Positions 30,670 through 40,982 of a DNA stretch of 45,635 nucleotides are shown here, one piece after another. Every line of letters starts with the position of its first letter. Positions within the stretch are counted from its first letter, which is position 1. The notes below the pieces were generated by a model that was not told where the DNA came from, made no database searches, and saw nothing but the letters and a program-made list of their open reading frames with translations. The DNA is from Chromera velia (taxonomy: Eukaryota; Sar; Chromeraceae), in NCBI GenBank assembly GCA_018398765.1, contig JAHBMJ010000540.1, positions 1 to 45,635 of the forward strand, in the 5' to 3' direction. The position numbers and the translations under genes were made by a program.

Positions 30670-33367
30670 AAAGAAAGACGGAGAGAGGGAAAGGGGCCCT
30701 AGGGGCAGAGGGGGAAAGGGAGAAAAGTAAGGTTGCTGCAACGAGAAGAAGAAGAAGTGGAGAGGTGAGAGAAGGTGGAGGAGCGCAGCATCTCTAGATC
30801 ACATTCCTCTTCGGGACTCTTTCCGTCTGCCGTTCGGGAGTTACAGGACAGACGGCAAACACTTAGAGGGGAGAAAGGGACCGAAAGTAAAAAGCTCCCA
30901 TGAGATGTACTGGCCGGAGGACGGGTGTACCGGTGCTTCCTGGTCAAAGTTTGGAAAGAATTTAAAGTTTCTTTCAAAGGCGTCCCAAAGAGAATTTTCT
31001 TTATTCTTTCTTTCACTGGCAGGATGAGGGCACTAATTCATTCATCCATTTGTACCTGCTCTCTATCCAACTCGATCGTTTCAACGATTCCACAGGGTCT
31101 CTGCTGATCATTGGCATACTGTGAAGTTTCAGAGCTGGGCTTACTAGCTGCATACAGTCCAACACTTGAATGGGAATGACTAAAAAAAAAGATAGACTGT
31201 TTTTCTTTTTTAAGCTAGTTTTTTACGGCAAAGTTGTTCCTTAAAATAATATCTTAAAAATTTGTTTCCAACTTTCTATTGATTAATCTAGCTAGTATTA
31301 GCCTAGTAATCATAGAATGTTTTTAAACCATTATTATTTAATAGCATCATCAATGGCATGGCCGCATAGTAACACAAATTTAACAGATAAATCCACACTT
31401 TTCAAAATTTTTAAAACAGATTATTACAAGGATTATTATCTAGATTATTACATATCAATGACCATTATACCGTGATAAATCTATACTTTATTTTGATGAT
31501 GAATTGATATTCAATCATACGAGTAAAACCTTTTGGATATTAAATAATTGATTAATCTAGTGATTAATTAATGACTTTATGATTTATAAAGCAGGCAAGA
31601 CCCGGAGTCTAAAATAGGAGTCATAAGCTTAAAAAGTGCGTTTTATAAGATCATTCACAATCAAAATAAGCTTAGAATACTTTATTTTGATTTTTAGTGA
31701 AATATTTTGAAAGTTCCTCATCAAGCCTAGCATCAAGCCCGAACGCAATTTCGAATCAGTCAGTAGAGCCAGCCTTTGTCTAGGCCTTTGTCTGTATGTT
31801 GGACTCCGGAGTCTGGAATGATGCCAATTACAACAAGACCTGCACAAGAACACGCATCAGGAGACATGGGAATGCAAAACAAGATGAGAGAGCAACAACC
31901 ATCATTGAACCATGCCAGTGTTTCCGGCCATGCATGCTTTTTTCTCTTTGCTGACCTCCTTTTCTGATTCAATTTGCATTAGTGTCTTGATGAGTCACGC
32001 ACTTTGAAGATGGTTTCTCATGCATGAATCGCGGGCCTCGCAGAAAACAACTGAATGATCGACATGCAGTCGGAGGCTTTCAGAATGAGTCCTTCAGATG
32101 GGCACCTCCTGTGAATAGGAGCCGTCAAAGTGACAAACTGCTCATCCAGCTTCCTGACATTCACTCATTAGTTATCTCTGCAACACAGTGTCACAAGATC
32201 GATCCTCATCGATACTCAAAGCACAGAGTAAACCAAGTGGTGTGGTGTTGGGCTGTCCGGCAGAAAGGGGGTGAGCTTTTCAGCGCAGTCTGAAGCAGCT
32301 CTTTGGAACAGTGAGGCTCGTTGCGTGCGTGCGGTCACTCAGGATGGATCCGAAAGAAGCATGCATGAGGTACTGATGTAGAATTGGAATAGTCAAAGTG
32401 CATTGAGAGGGAAGGGAAGTCTAGTATGCATTTCTTCCGCCCCCTTCCATGTGGGTGTCCGTCCCTCCGGCCCCTTCTGTCTCTCTTTCTCTGTTTCCTT
32501 TTCCTTCCCTGTCCTCCTTCAAACTTGTCCTCCGGCTATCTGGTTCCCCGCCTTTGTCTCTTTCTTTCTTCCTTTCTCTTTCCTTCTCCCTCCTTCTTTT
32601 TTTCCCTTTCCCTTTCTCTACATCTACCTCTCTCCCGCCCCGCCTCTTTCGCTTTCTCTCTTTCCTTTCCCTTCTCCCCTCTTCTTTTCCTCTCCCTCTC
32701 TCCCTCTTTGTATGTGTGTCCGTGTGAAAGATAGAAAGACAATAAAGATGAAACACGAAATTTTGGAGAGCGCTCGTCAATTGAGAGGAGGCCCCATCCC
32801 GTCCTGACGCCCCCCTCTGCTACGGCTTTTGCTGTCTGAGGGAGAGTCTCTTCTCACCTGCACTGGAGAGGAGACACCCACCCTGCCCAGGCCCTCCCTG
32901 GCACTCCCCGCTCGGGTTCTGGGGGTCAGTCTGCCTCAGACCCATACCTCCCTCTCAACTGCCCTATCGCCTGACATCCCTTCCCAGTCACCCTGAAAAA
33001 ATCGCAAAACGGCCCACAACCCCTGCTTTCGTCCGAAAACCTGGCGTCTCTTTCTGTTCACAGTGCTCACCCAGAACACACTCTCAAAAACTCCTGCAAG
33101 CTCCACTCTACCTGCACCTACTATCGAGAGAGAATGCATTCTCGAAAGGTCCCACACTTCTCTCTCTCTCATTCTAACTTCTTTTCTCAGTACTGCCAAC
33201 CTGTTTTCTCCCCCTGCCCCCACGCATGTACATATATATCCCTCTGGCTCGGTTCGACACACACGTAGGCCTATACGTACCAGGTTCGGCCGCCTCGCAG
33301 TGATGAGCATGTCGTCTCCTCGTTTGTTCGACCTCCCTTTCTTCCCTTGTATCTATCATAGACGGGA
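30670..33367. other. Intergenic stretch, largely AT-rich then pyrimidine-rich
   Basis: Bases 30670-31000 are the likely 3' untranslated and flanking part of the preceding gene. Bases 31140-31720 are AT-rich with no open frame. Bases 32476-32710 are an almost pure pyrimidine tract that creates Ser/Leu/Phe-rich and Arg/Glu/Lys-rich spurious frames on opposite strands. A 124-codon minus frame at 32936-33310 has no recognisable feature. Confidence 0.5.
32476..32710 (+). repeat. Long pyrimidine (CTTT/CCCT) tract
   Basis: More than 90 percent C and T over about 235 bases, with repeated TTTCTCT and CCTTTCCC words. It is degenerate, not a pure microsatellite. Confidence 0.75.
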
Positions 33368-33586
33368 TCACTGCTTCAGGTCGGGATAGTATTCCAAGAA
33401 TTTCACCACGGCAGGATTGTTGGGGTTGTCTGCAATGAACTTCTGCACTTCTGCCCGCCGTTTGGTGATCTTCTCGAGCACGTGAGGGGGTGGCGTTGCA
33501 GGCTGGGGGCCCTCTTTGTCGGGGTACGGGTTCCAGTCACCATCGGGGGCCTTTTCTGGCCAATGGGGCGGTCCAGGAGAAGACAT
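33368..33586 (-). CDS. Small Pro-rich protein, family not recognised
   Basis: The first ATG on the minus strand is at 33586 and gives 72 residues to a TGA at 33368. The frame continues open upstream only through a TTG, so 33586 is preferred. The N-terminal half is Pro/Trp-rich (GPPHWPEKAPDGDWNPYPDK). The C-terminal half is a likely helix (VLEKITKRRAEVQKFIADNP) followed by NNPAVVKFLEYYPDLKQ. The balanced composition and compact layout look like a genuine small soluble protein or the last exon of a larger one. No catalytic motif is visible. It lies tail-to-tail with the gene ending at 30669, with 2.7 kb between them. Confidence 0.5.
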   Translation of the reverse strand: MSSPGPPHWPEKAPDGDWNPYPDKEGPQPATPPPHVLEKITKRRAEVQKFIADNPNNPAVVKFLEYYPDLKQ

Positions 33587-33828
33587 GCTGTGACGAGAAC
33601 TGCGAGGGCACGGTGTGTTTTGTTGCAAGCTTTATGTGTCTCGGGGACTGTTATTTGTCAAAAGATCGGAGCGTTGAATCATGCTCTGTCACTTTTGAGC
33701 TGAGTTGGTGCACAAACACTCTACCTCATGCAGACCAGGCGAAATGTCAAACACACCTCACAACTCCCCAACTCCCATCCACCACATCCTCTCCCCACAA
33801 ACACCCCGCCCCCTCCCCTCTATATAAA

Positions 33829-34476
33829 CCCCTGCCCTTGAATTTTGCTATGGGAAAAAAAAATGTGCGGGCCTCCAATACAGAGCACTCGTGCCAGGGC
33901 CCGGGCCTATACGCCAGGGACCCGCCATACTTGAATCATGCGTACATGCATTGACAACCAATCAGACTCAGTCAGAGTTTGCTTTCTTCTCTGTGTGAAT
34001 TGTTGAAGTGAGAGATGGTAGACGGCTTCTTTGATTCTTTGAAGTGTTGTTCTATAGTCTCTTGACTTTTCCGGAAAACTCCCGCAGGTTATTTCGTAAA
34101 AATGTCGACTTTTAGGGTTCGATTTTTCATGTGTTGCTTACTTTATGAGCAGGGGGGAACAAACATAAGCCAGCATTTTGACTGAAGATGTGTTGCTCTC
34201 TCTCTTGAAAGTAGCATGATCGCATTGCATAGAGAGGGATGACCCTTTTGGCCGTGTGTGCGTATCTTACTGGTCAGCGTGTCCCCCCCTCGCCTTTCTT
34301 GTGAATGTATGTGAGCACCCCAGTTGAATTGTTGGAGACGGCATACTGTTGTTTGTTTACTGTATGCAGGTACCCAAGACTAACTACACCGGACCGTCTT
34401 TGGGGGTGCTGGCCCGAGGGGTCAAAAGATTGTCTAGGATAGACTGCCCCTCCATAGCCAAATTCAAGGGCAGGGG
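33829..34476. mobile_element. Larger relative of the CCCTTGAATT MITE family with TATATA flanks
   Basis: The left end CCCCTGCCCTTGAATTTTGC (then TATGG) and the right end CCATAGCCAAATTCAAGGGC (then AGGGG) are inverted repeats of about 24 bp. TATATA lies directly outside both ends (33821-33826 and 34477-34482 approximately), consistent with a target duplication. The tips resemble those of the MITEs at 22854 and 24083 but the 648-bp interior is unrelated. It encodes no transposase. Confidence 0.75.
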
Positions 34477-34825
34477 TATATATAGGAGACGGCATGCATA
34501 TGGAGGCGCGGCATTATAGTTGCATTATCTGAAAGATTTGCGACAGACACTGAAGCAGCTGGCTAGATTGAAGCTTTCGGTCAGTCTGAGTCTGACGATC
34601 TACGTGACTACGTGACCACCTACTAGCTGGCACTTATTCGTGTTGCTTGCTGAGTTCCCTTTGCCGTCTGCCACGCACTGTTCACTTCCACCTGCGCTGT
34701 TTTTTCTGTTCTGACGATCCGCTGCGGAGGATCTTTGGCCTTTGCACCCAGCAAGTAGATCTTTGAAGGTTCTCTGACAAGTGGACGAAAAGGGGCCCAA
34801 GAAGACTTTCTTTCGCTCTGTCACG
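34477..34825. promoter_or_regulatory. Upstream region of the methyltransferase gene
   Basis: No open frame of note. The TATATATAG at the right edge of the transposon (34477-34485) is about 340 bp before the start codon. Whether it serves as a promoter element is not known. Confidence 0.2.
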
Positions 34826-36617
34826 ATGAAGGCAATGTCAGATGACTACAATAAAAAGAGTAGAGTGCAAAGTGGTGCCTGGGGATCCATTCAAAATCTC
34901 TTTGCAGAGGCCACAAACCGCCTGAAAAAAAACGGTCTCAGCGAGGGGGTCTATCCAGCCTCAGAAGGGCCCCTTCGTATTGCAGACTACGGGTGCAGCA
35001 CAGGAGGAAACTCTGTTGCCCCACTCTCCTTCATAGTCTCTCAATTCATGCAGAAGGATGTCAAAACCTCAGGCTGGCAGACCGCTGCCTCGAAAGGCTT
35101 TGTCATTTACCTTTGTGACCTCCACGCCACAGACTGGAGGTGTACCCTGTCCACAGTCACCCGAGAAAAGATCCTGCAGGAGGCACACAAAGCCATCCAA
35201 GGGGAAGTGCCCTCTTCACCCCCCCTTTTCGTCCTTGCTGCTCCTGGGTCCTTTTACACTCCCGTTGTGCCCCCCTGCACAGTGGACCTCGCCTACTGCC
35301 TCGTGGCTCTCCACTGGCTCTCTTCCCGTCCCTGTGAAGAAGGGGCGTCTCCGGGGAGGGGGCCGTACTCAGGGGATATGCGCAACACGAGACCCGAGGT
35401 ATTCGCAGAGACCTGTAGGATTGCTGCGAACGACTGGGTCACCTTCCTCAGACACAGAGAGAAGGAAATGGCCCCGAATGGCAGTTTTCTGATTCTCAAC
35501 GTTGCGTGTCCCCAACGCTCAGGCCGATTTCCCTGGTCCGATGTGTCGGTGGTGATCAAGCAGGCAATGCTCGAGTTGGCAGATCATGAAACAGAGGCAG
35601 GCAGAGAGATGACATACAAGGTTAGGGGCCTGCTCAATGCCGCCGCGATAGACGAGGATGCTGTCACGATTCTGAAGTGCAGCGGGGAGGCGATTCATCG
35701 GTTGGTCGACTGGTCACTTATTTGGTTGGCTGGTCACTTTTGCGGTTGGCTGGTTGGTTGCTGGGTTGCTTGGCTGGTTGGTCTTGTTCATTGGGGGCGT
35801 CTCCCTGGCTGCTTGATTTTGTAGTCTGTCTGTCTGTCTGTCTGGACAGTGAGACCACGGAGGTGATGAAAACTGCAGGAGAGATGAATGAATAGGAATT
35901 CAGGGCAAGCCTATTAATAGGAGCAAATAAATCCTTCTGAAATGCAGTTGGTGCATCATTCGAACCTCCTAGCAGCTTTGTGCCGTCGACTGTAAATATC
36001 CTACTGTTCGCGCCAGAGATAACGTATGAATGTTCTCCAAGTTGTCGACGAAATAGTGTGCTGAATGCACGCACACAAAAACAATAAAGCCTCTGGTTGA
36101 TGGTTGAGGTCTGTCTGCTTATCCAATTGCGCGCAGGTGGGTGCTGCCCTGCGGCTGGCGGAGTGGAACCGCACTGCGTCGTCCCTTTCTGCCCGACCGG
36201 GTCTCTGGGGAAGCTGAGAGGGGGACTGAGGAGTCGGAGCCTCATTTTGATTTTGACGTGAACTTTCTTCCAAAAGAGGATGAGAAAGTGAACGGGTTGA
36301 GACTCGAGCAATGCGAATTTGTTGAAATTCCCTGTCCTCACAAAGAAGATTTACGGGCAGGAAGGATAGACGCAGAGGAGTTTGCGCGGAGAGTCACGGC
36401 CGCATCTCTTGCAGTTGTGGGGCGGTCGCTGCGTGCGGAGCTGGAGGCTTCGGGGATTTCGGATACCGTCAGCGATGCTCTTTTTGATGCCGCCATTGAA
36501 AGGGCTGTGCCGATTGTTGCAAGAGAGCCAGATGAGTACTGTCTGACAATGACGTTTTTCAACGTTTTGATCTCCAAAGAGGGAGGGGAGTGTGATGAAA
36601 TCATGCGAGGGAGCTAA
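34826..36617 (+). CDS. SABATH-family S-adenosylmethionine-dependent carboxyl methyltransferase
   Basis: Two exons, 34826-35700 and 36137-36617, joined across a GT-AG intron (donor CG|GTTGGT, acceptor GCGCAG) that restores phase and gives 451 residues. Enzymes of this family transfer a methyl group from S-adenosylmethionine to the carboxyl or a ring nitrogen of small molecules. Visible family blocks: IADYGCSTGGNS (residues 52-63, SAM-binding motif I), YLCDLHATDW (95-104, equivalent to plant N-D-L-P-x-N-D), APGSFY (139-144), ALHWLS (161-166, aromatic substrate pocket) and DWVTFLRHREKEMAPNGSF (203-221). Exon 2 carries the C-terminal region with FRxE-like LRAELEASGISDTV and ALFDAAIERAVPI. Plant enzymes are near 370 residues; the excess lies in a loop after 166 and around the exon junction. 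The start at 34826 is the first ATG; the frame is open further upstream. The plant pocket Tyr three residues before the His appears to be Val here. The substrate cannot be inferred. Confidence 0.85.
35701..36136 (+). other. Intron of the methyltransferase gene
   Basis: 436 bases beginning GTTGGT and ending GCGCAG. It starts with degenerate GGTTGGCTGG repeats (35701-35790) and contains a short TCTG run at 35824-35844. The exon 1 frame stays open into the first 120 bases, which makes an unspliced reading look longer than it is. Confidence 0.7.
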
Positions 36618-37136
36618 GAAAGGAAAGGTGGGAGGGAGGTTGATCTGTTTTTCTTCCTGTCCTTTATTCAGTTCTTTTAGTACTTGTGAAGTTCCCCAGC
36701 ACAAGAACAAGATTGTAGCTCTTGTGAGTTTTGTTTCTTTGACCGAGCTTCGGATCCCGAAAGCATGTAAAGTGTTAATTCACGTTGATTTATGTCAAAA
36801 AGAGGCTCTGATGAGTTTGATCCATACTTGAGGGATCATGCAGACGAGACCGTCGATCATAGCAGCTCCTTCGAGACCTCGCTCTGGACAAAGCTCTTGA
36901 CCGTGTACTTATAGGTCTACTTGTCTAGGCTCCGAGAGCCTGATCGAGTGCTCAGTGCAGCTCAGACTGGTATCGAAGGGACGAACTAGGGAACGAAGGA
37001 TAGCGGAGGAAAAAAATGCAGTTTTTCAACTTTGAGCTAGATTCTGAGGTACAGTAGAAGTTACAATAAGTTTATTGATCGATCATCCCATATCATACTT
37101 GGAACTAGCTAAGGGACTAATTAGTATTACTACTAG
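36618..37136. other. 3' flank of the methyltransferase gene, no gene recognised
   Basis: No convincing frame. The sequence becomes AT-rich toward the inverted-repeat element. Confidence 0.4.
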
Positions 37137-38258
37137 CTACTATACCCTAATGAATTGGGAGTTGAATTGGGCGTCGAATTGGTAGTACTACCAATTTTTT
37201 ACCGCCAGTAACTCCCAATTTTAAAAAATTGGTATCTAGTCTAATGAAAGAAGTACATGGAGTTTGAAGCTAAAATTTTGTGTACGGGCTAAACAGGGGC
37301 TCACTAGTCTCCAGCCGCAGTCATTAGATTCTAATTCATTATTAAGAACAAATTCTATGAACACTTAGAGTCACCTAAAAATTGGGACTTACCAATTTTT
37401 TTTTAGGACTAACTACCAATTTTTAAGAAAATCAACACCCAATTTTTTTGGGGGGACTACCAAGTTTATAACTTCTCCTAGAAAGTAAAATATATATGGA
37501 AAGAAAGAACACTGTAATAAAACAGTGTTACGGCTGTACAGAACTTCATAAATCCATAAGTTTTGTATAGTTTCATAGTGTTATTTATGCTCAAAGTCCC
37601 TCCCGGCATGACACATCGGCAAAATATACTTGCATGGCTTTCTTTCTCTTGCATAACCATGCAAAAACCAGATCTTTCAGAATAAAATGATCATATGAAT
37701 AATGTCCCCTCTGTAGGACAAAACGTTTGCAAACCTTTTTATGATATGATTCAAAGCCGTAGCATTTCGCTGTGTTCAAGTTGAACCCCCGAAACCGGCG
37801 GATCCACACCGGGAAGTGTGAGTAGAAGTGAGTCTTCGGGACCGCCCACCCATAAGACTTGCAAAAAAGGTTTTGCCAAGTCTTTATTACCGTCTTCAGC
37901 TCTGCAAGTTTCTCATCCATGATTGAACCTATCAACATGGAAAGGATCTACGAATGCAAGTAAAAAGAACAAGCAAGAGGGTTCTCTGCAACAAAAATGT
38001 CCGGACACATTTTTTCCATGAACTCAACCACGCGAAAGAAAACGTGTCTGATATCTACAGCCCCCAATTTAATCTTTCTATTGTTTCTTGGAATCCCTCG
38101 GACCCACTGAGTAGGGGGCAGCCCTGTTTTTTACCACATATCTGAATCAAACAGAAACGAATTCAATTCCTCCATCTGAAAAAGCTTTTTCTCATTCATT
38201 GCCCAAACAAGAAAAAGTCCCAGCTCTTTTTTCGCTTCACCCTCGTCTGCGATATACA
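37137..38258 (-). mobile_element. Partial inverted copy of the adjacent transposon (left arm)
   Basis: This 1.12-kb block is the reverse complement of 39376-40504 with only scattered mismatches. It includes the complete terminal repeat (TAATGAATTGGGAGTTG at 37148) and a 115-residue frame on the minus strand (37591-37938) that differs from the right-arm copy (39702-40049) at one residue. It stops abruptly at GCGATATACA, which in the right arm lies just upstream of an exon, so the inner half of the transposon is missing from this copy. Confidence 0.85.
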
Positions 38259-38822
38259 TATACTCTAATGAATTGGGAGTTGAATTGGGCGTTGAATTGG
38301 TAGTACTACCAATTTTTTACCGCCAGTAACTCCCAATTTTAAAAAATTGGTACCTAGTCTAGTGAAAGAAGTACATGGAGTTTGAAGCTAAAATTTTGTG
38401 TATGGGCTAGACAGGGGCTCACTAGTCTCTAGCCGCAGTCATTAGACTCTGATTCATTACTAGGAACAAATTCTATGCACACTTAGAGTCACCTAAAAAT
38501 TGGGAGTTACCAATTTTTAAATAGGAATTTTTTAGGACCGCCGAAAAAAAAATTGGTAGTACAAAAAAAAAAAAGGGACTCAACTTGAAACTTTTGTTTT
38601 GTGTGTCATAATGCACCGCTAACGCAATACAAAATGGACAGTGGACAGCTCTACACAAACTGTACGTACCAGTACAAAAAACAGAGCGAAAATCGATCCA
38701 ATTGACCATATAAGCCTACCAGAATTCATAATCCCTCCATATGCCGGACAGTGGCTGCTGATCTTTGTTCAGATCATGCCCCTCTCTCCCAAATATCTCC
38801 CACTTAGTGGTTCTCAGACGCC

Positions 38823-39104
38823 TCAAATGGAGATTATATTCCTTCTTTTCTCCTCTGACAGATTTGGGGGAGGGACAATATGGGTGTACTGAAAAATAAC
38901 CAAAGAATCTTCTGGAAAAATTCCGATGTCTGCCTTTTTTCTGTGATCATCTGTGAGCTCTTTCAGCTCCAAAATCTTTACGGTGAACTTGACATCTGAA
39001 AACATTGCATGAGCGATGTTCAGCTCTCTCTCCACAGCGAATCTCTCCCGAAACTCGGTGGGGATGACAAATCTATCCTTGTCAATTTCCTTTGACCTCT
39101 CCCT
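38823..39104 (-). CDS. Exon-like segment inside the transposon, product unknown
   Basis: On the minus strand a frame opens right after an acceptor-like GCTGACAG and runs 93 codons to a stop at 38823. It includes IDKDRFVIPTEFRERFAVER, AHAMFSDVKFTVKILELKEL and TDDHRKKADIGIFPEDS. The residue mix is protein-like and not low complexity. It lies only in the unique centre of the transposon and is absent from the left inverted copy. It could be an exon of a second transposon gene or of captured host sequence. I do not recognise it. Confidence 0.4.
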   Translation of the reverse strand, partial: RERSKEIDKDRFVIPTEFRERFAVERELNIAHAMFSDVKFTVKILELKELTDDHRKKADIGIFPEDSLVIFQYTHIVPPPNLSEEKRRNIISI

Positions 39105-39231
39105 CTGTCAGCTTTGTGCAACCATGGTTACAGAGCGCTGGGGAGGAGGGGGGCGCTGACGAGAACTTTCACTTTTCGATTTCTTCTTTTTCTTTTGTTC
39201 TTTCCCTTGATCCGTTTCGTTCTCTTTACAG

Positions 39232-40049
39232 AGGCGTCTCTAAAAACAGATCTTAACAAATTTGAAGAAGTCGGCTTTCGCGAGAACCACTTGGAGGTCA
39301 AACAGCGGGGTTTCACAGGAATTTCCGCTTTGTTGTCTCTACTTTTCTTTTCCATCCTGCGGTCCGTTCGATATAATATTTTGTATATCGCAGACGAGGG
39401 TGAAGCGAAAAAAGAGCTGGGACTTTTTCTTGTTTGGGCAATGAATGAGAAAAAGCTTTTTCAGATGGAGGAATTGAATTCGTTTCTGTTTGATTCAGAT
39501 ATGTGGTAAAAAACAGGGCTGCCCCCTACTCAGTGGGTCCGAGGGATTCCAAGAAACAATAGAAAGATTAAATTGGGGGCTGTAGATATCAGACACGTTT
39601 TCTTTCGCGTGGTTGAGTTCATGGAAAAAATGTGTCCGGACATTTTTGTTGCAGAGAACCCTCTTGCTTGTTCTTTTTACTTGCATTCGTAGATCCTTTC
39701 CATGTTGATAGGTTCAATCATGGATGAGAAACTTGCAGAGCTGAAGACGGTAATAAAGACTTGGCAAAACCTTTTTTGCAAGTCTTATGGGTGGGCGGTC
39801 CCGAAGACTCACTTCTACTCACACTTCCCGGTGTGGATCCGCCGGTTTCGGGGGTTCAACTTGAACACAGCGAAATGCTACGGCTTTGAATCATATCATA
39901 AAAAGGTTTGCAAACGTTTTGTCCTACAGAGAGGACATTATTCATATGATCATTTTATTCTGAAAGATCTGGTTTTTGCATGGTTATGCAAGAGAAAGAA
40001 AGCCATGCAAGTATATTTTGCCGATATGTCATGCCGGGAGGGACTTTGA
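39232..40049 (+). CDS. Transposase-like gene, C-terminal exons (spliced)
   Basis: Several exons are suggested. One begins after the acceptor CTCTTTACAG at 39231 (SLKTDLNKFEEVGFRENHLE). One begins near 39393 after TATATCGCAG (GEAKKELGLFLVWAMNEKKL, ending at a GTAAAA donor near 39508). One runs from 39693 after CATTCGTAG to 40049 (stop TGA). The last contains PKTHFYSHFPVWIRRFRGFN and CYGFESYHKKVCKRF. The K-x-H-x3-H-x2-x-I-R-R-F followed by an E-S-x-H-K-x-x-K pattern resembles the C-terminal region of Plavaka/KDZ or CACTA-type transposases. That is a motif-level impression, not an alignment. The catalytic part is not seen, so this is probably a deletion derivative. Confidence 0.5.
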
Positions 40050-40504
40050 GCATAAATAACACTATGAAACTATACAAAACTTATGGATTTATGAAGTTCT
40101 GTACAGCCGTAACACTGTTTTATTACAGTGTTCTTTCTTTTCATATATATTTTACTTTCTAAGAGAAGTTATAAACTTGGTAGTCCCCCCAAAAAAATTG
40201 GGTGTTGATTTTCTTAAAAATTGGTAGTTAGTCCTAAAAAAAAATTGGTAAGTCCCAATTTTTAGGTGACTCTAAGTGTTCATAGAATTTGTTCCTAATA
40301 ATGAATTAGAATCTAATGACTACGGCTGGAGACTAGTGAGCCCCTGTTTAGCCCGTACACAAAATTTTAGCTTCAAACTCCATGTACTTCTTTCATTAGA
40401 CTAGATACCAATTTTTTAAAATTGGGAGTTACTGGCGGTAAAAAATTGGTAGTACTACCAATTCAACGCCCAATTCAACTCCCAATTCATTAGAGTATAT
40501 GTAG
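39376..40504 (+). repeat. Right arm of the 1.1-kb inverted duplication
   Basis: Reverse complement of 37137-38258. Arms and spacer (38259-39375) together make a 3.37-kb near palindrome. Confidence 0.85.
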
Positions 40505-40623
40505 ATTTCTAATTAGAATTTTTTCTAATTTAAAACGTATATCAGAACGTATTTAATTTTAATTAAGTAAAAAGAAAAGATTAAAAAATCTTTCTAGCTA
40601 TAGATCGCCTACTTTTTTTTTCT

Positions 40624-40982
40624 ACCCTACAAAAAAACATGGAAATCGTAGGGAAATTTGTGGGAAATTGATGGGAAATCCTAGTGAAATCTAAGGGAAA
40701 TTTTAGGGAAATCTGTGGGAAACTGATGGGAAATCTGGAATCAAATTTCCCACAGATTTCCCACTGATTTCTTGCTGATTTCCCTGTGATTTCCCTAGGA
40801 TTTCCCTGTGATTTCCCATCATTTTTCCATTCATTTCCCACGTCCGATCTAGTGTCAGATTTCCTATCAATTTCCCTTGGATTTCCCTGAGATTTCCCCC
40901 AGATTTCACTAGGATTTCCCATGGTTTTCCCATAGATTTCCTACACATTTCCCACAGATTTCCATATTTTTTTGTAGGGTAT
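40624..40982. mobile_element. Palindromic MITE with CCCTACAAAAAA tips and internal GGGAAAT tandem units
   Basis: The ends TACCCTACAAAAAAACATGG and TTTTTTTGTAGGGTA are inverted repeats, flanked by or including TA. The interior is filled with 8-12 base units of GGGAAAT(C/T) on the left half. These turn into ATTTCCC units on the right half at about 40745, so the element is one degenerate tandem array in mirror orientation. TA flanks and CCCTACAAA tips fit a Tc1/mariner-type MITE. The minus frames rich in Asn/Gly/Lys (40581-40948) are products of the repeat. Confidence 0.75.

Larger units (their letters stand above)
38255..40504 (+). mobile_element. DNA transposon with about 260-bp terminal inverted repeats
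   Basis: The left terminus TACATATACTCTAATGAATT and the right terminus AATTCATTAGAGTATATGTA are exact inverted copies, and the similarity continues for about 260 bp inward (GGTAGTACTACCAATTTTTT, GTACATGGAGTTTGAAGC, TTAGAGTCACCTAAAAATTG). The 2.25-kb unit holds a transposase-like gene on plus (39232-40049) and another coding-like segment on minus (38823-39104). If the true tip is CTCTAATG, a TA dinucleotide flanks both ends; a target duplication is otherwise not obvious. The superfamily is uncertain. Confidence 0.75.

Noticed and set aside
32403-32807. Phe/Ser/Leu/Pro-rich plus frames and Arg/Glu/Lys-rich minus frames
   Set aside because: Created by the pyrimidine tract on both strands.
34781-35824. 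Unspliced 347-codon reading of the methyltransferase
   Set aside because: It begins with GTG and its last 40 codons are intron sequence (GGTTGGCTGG repeats). The conserved C terminus is in the exon at 36137.
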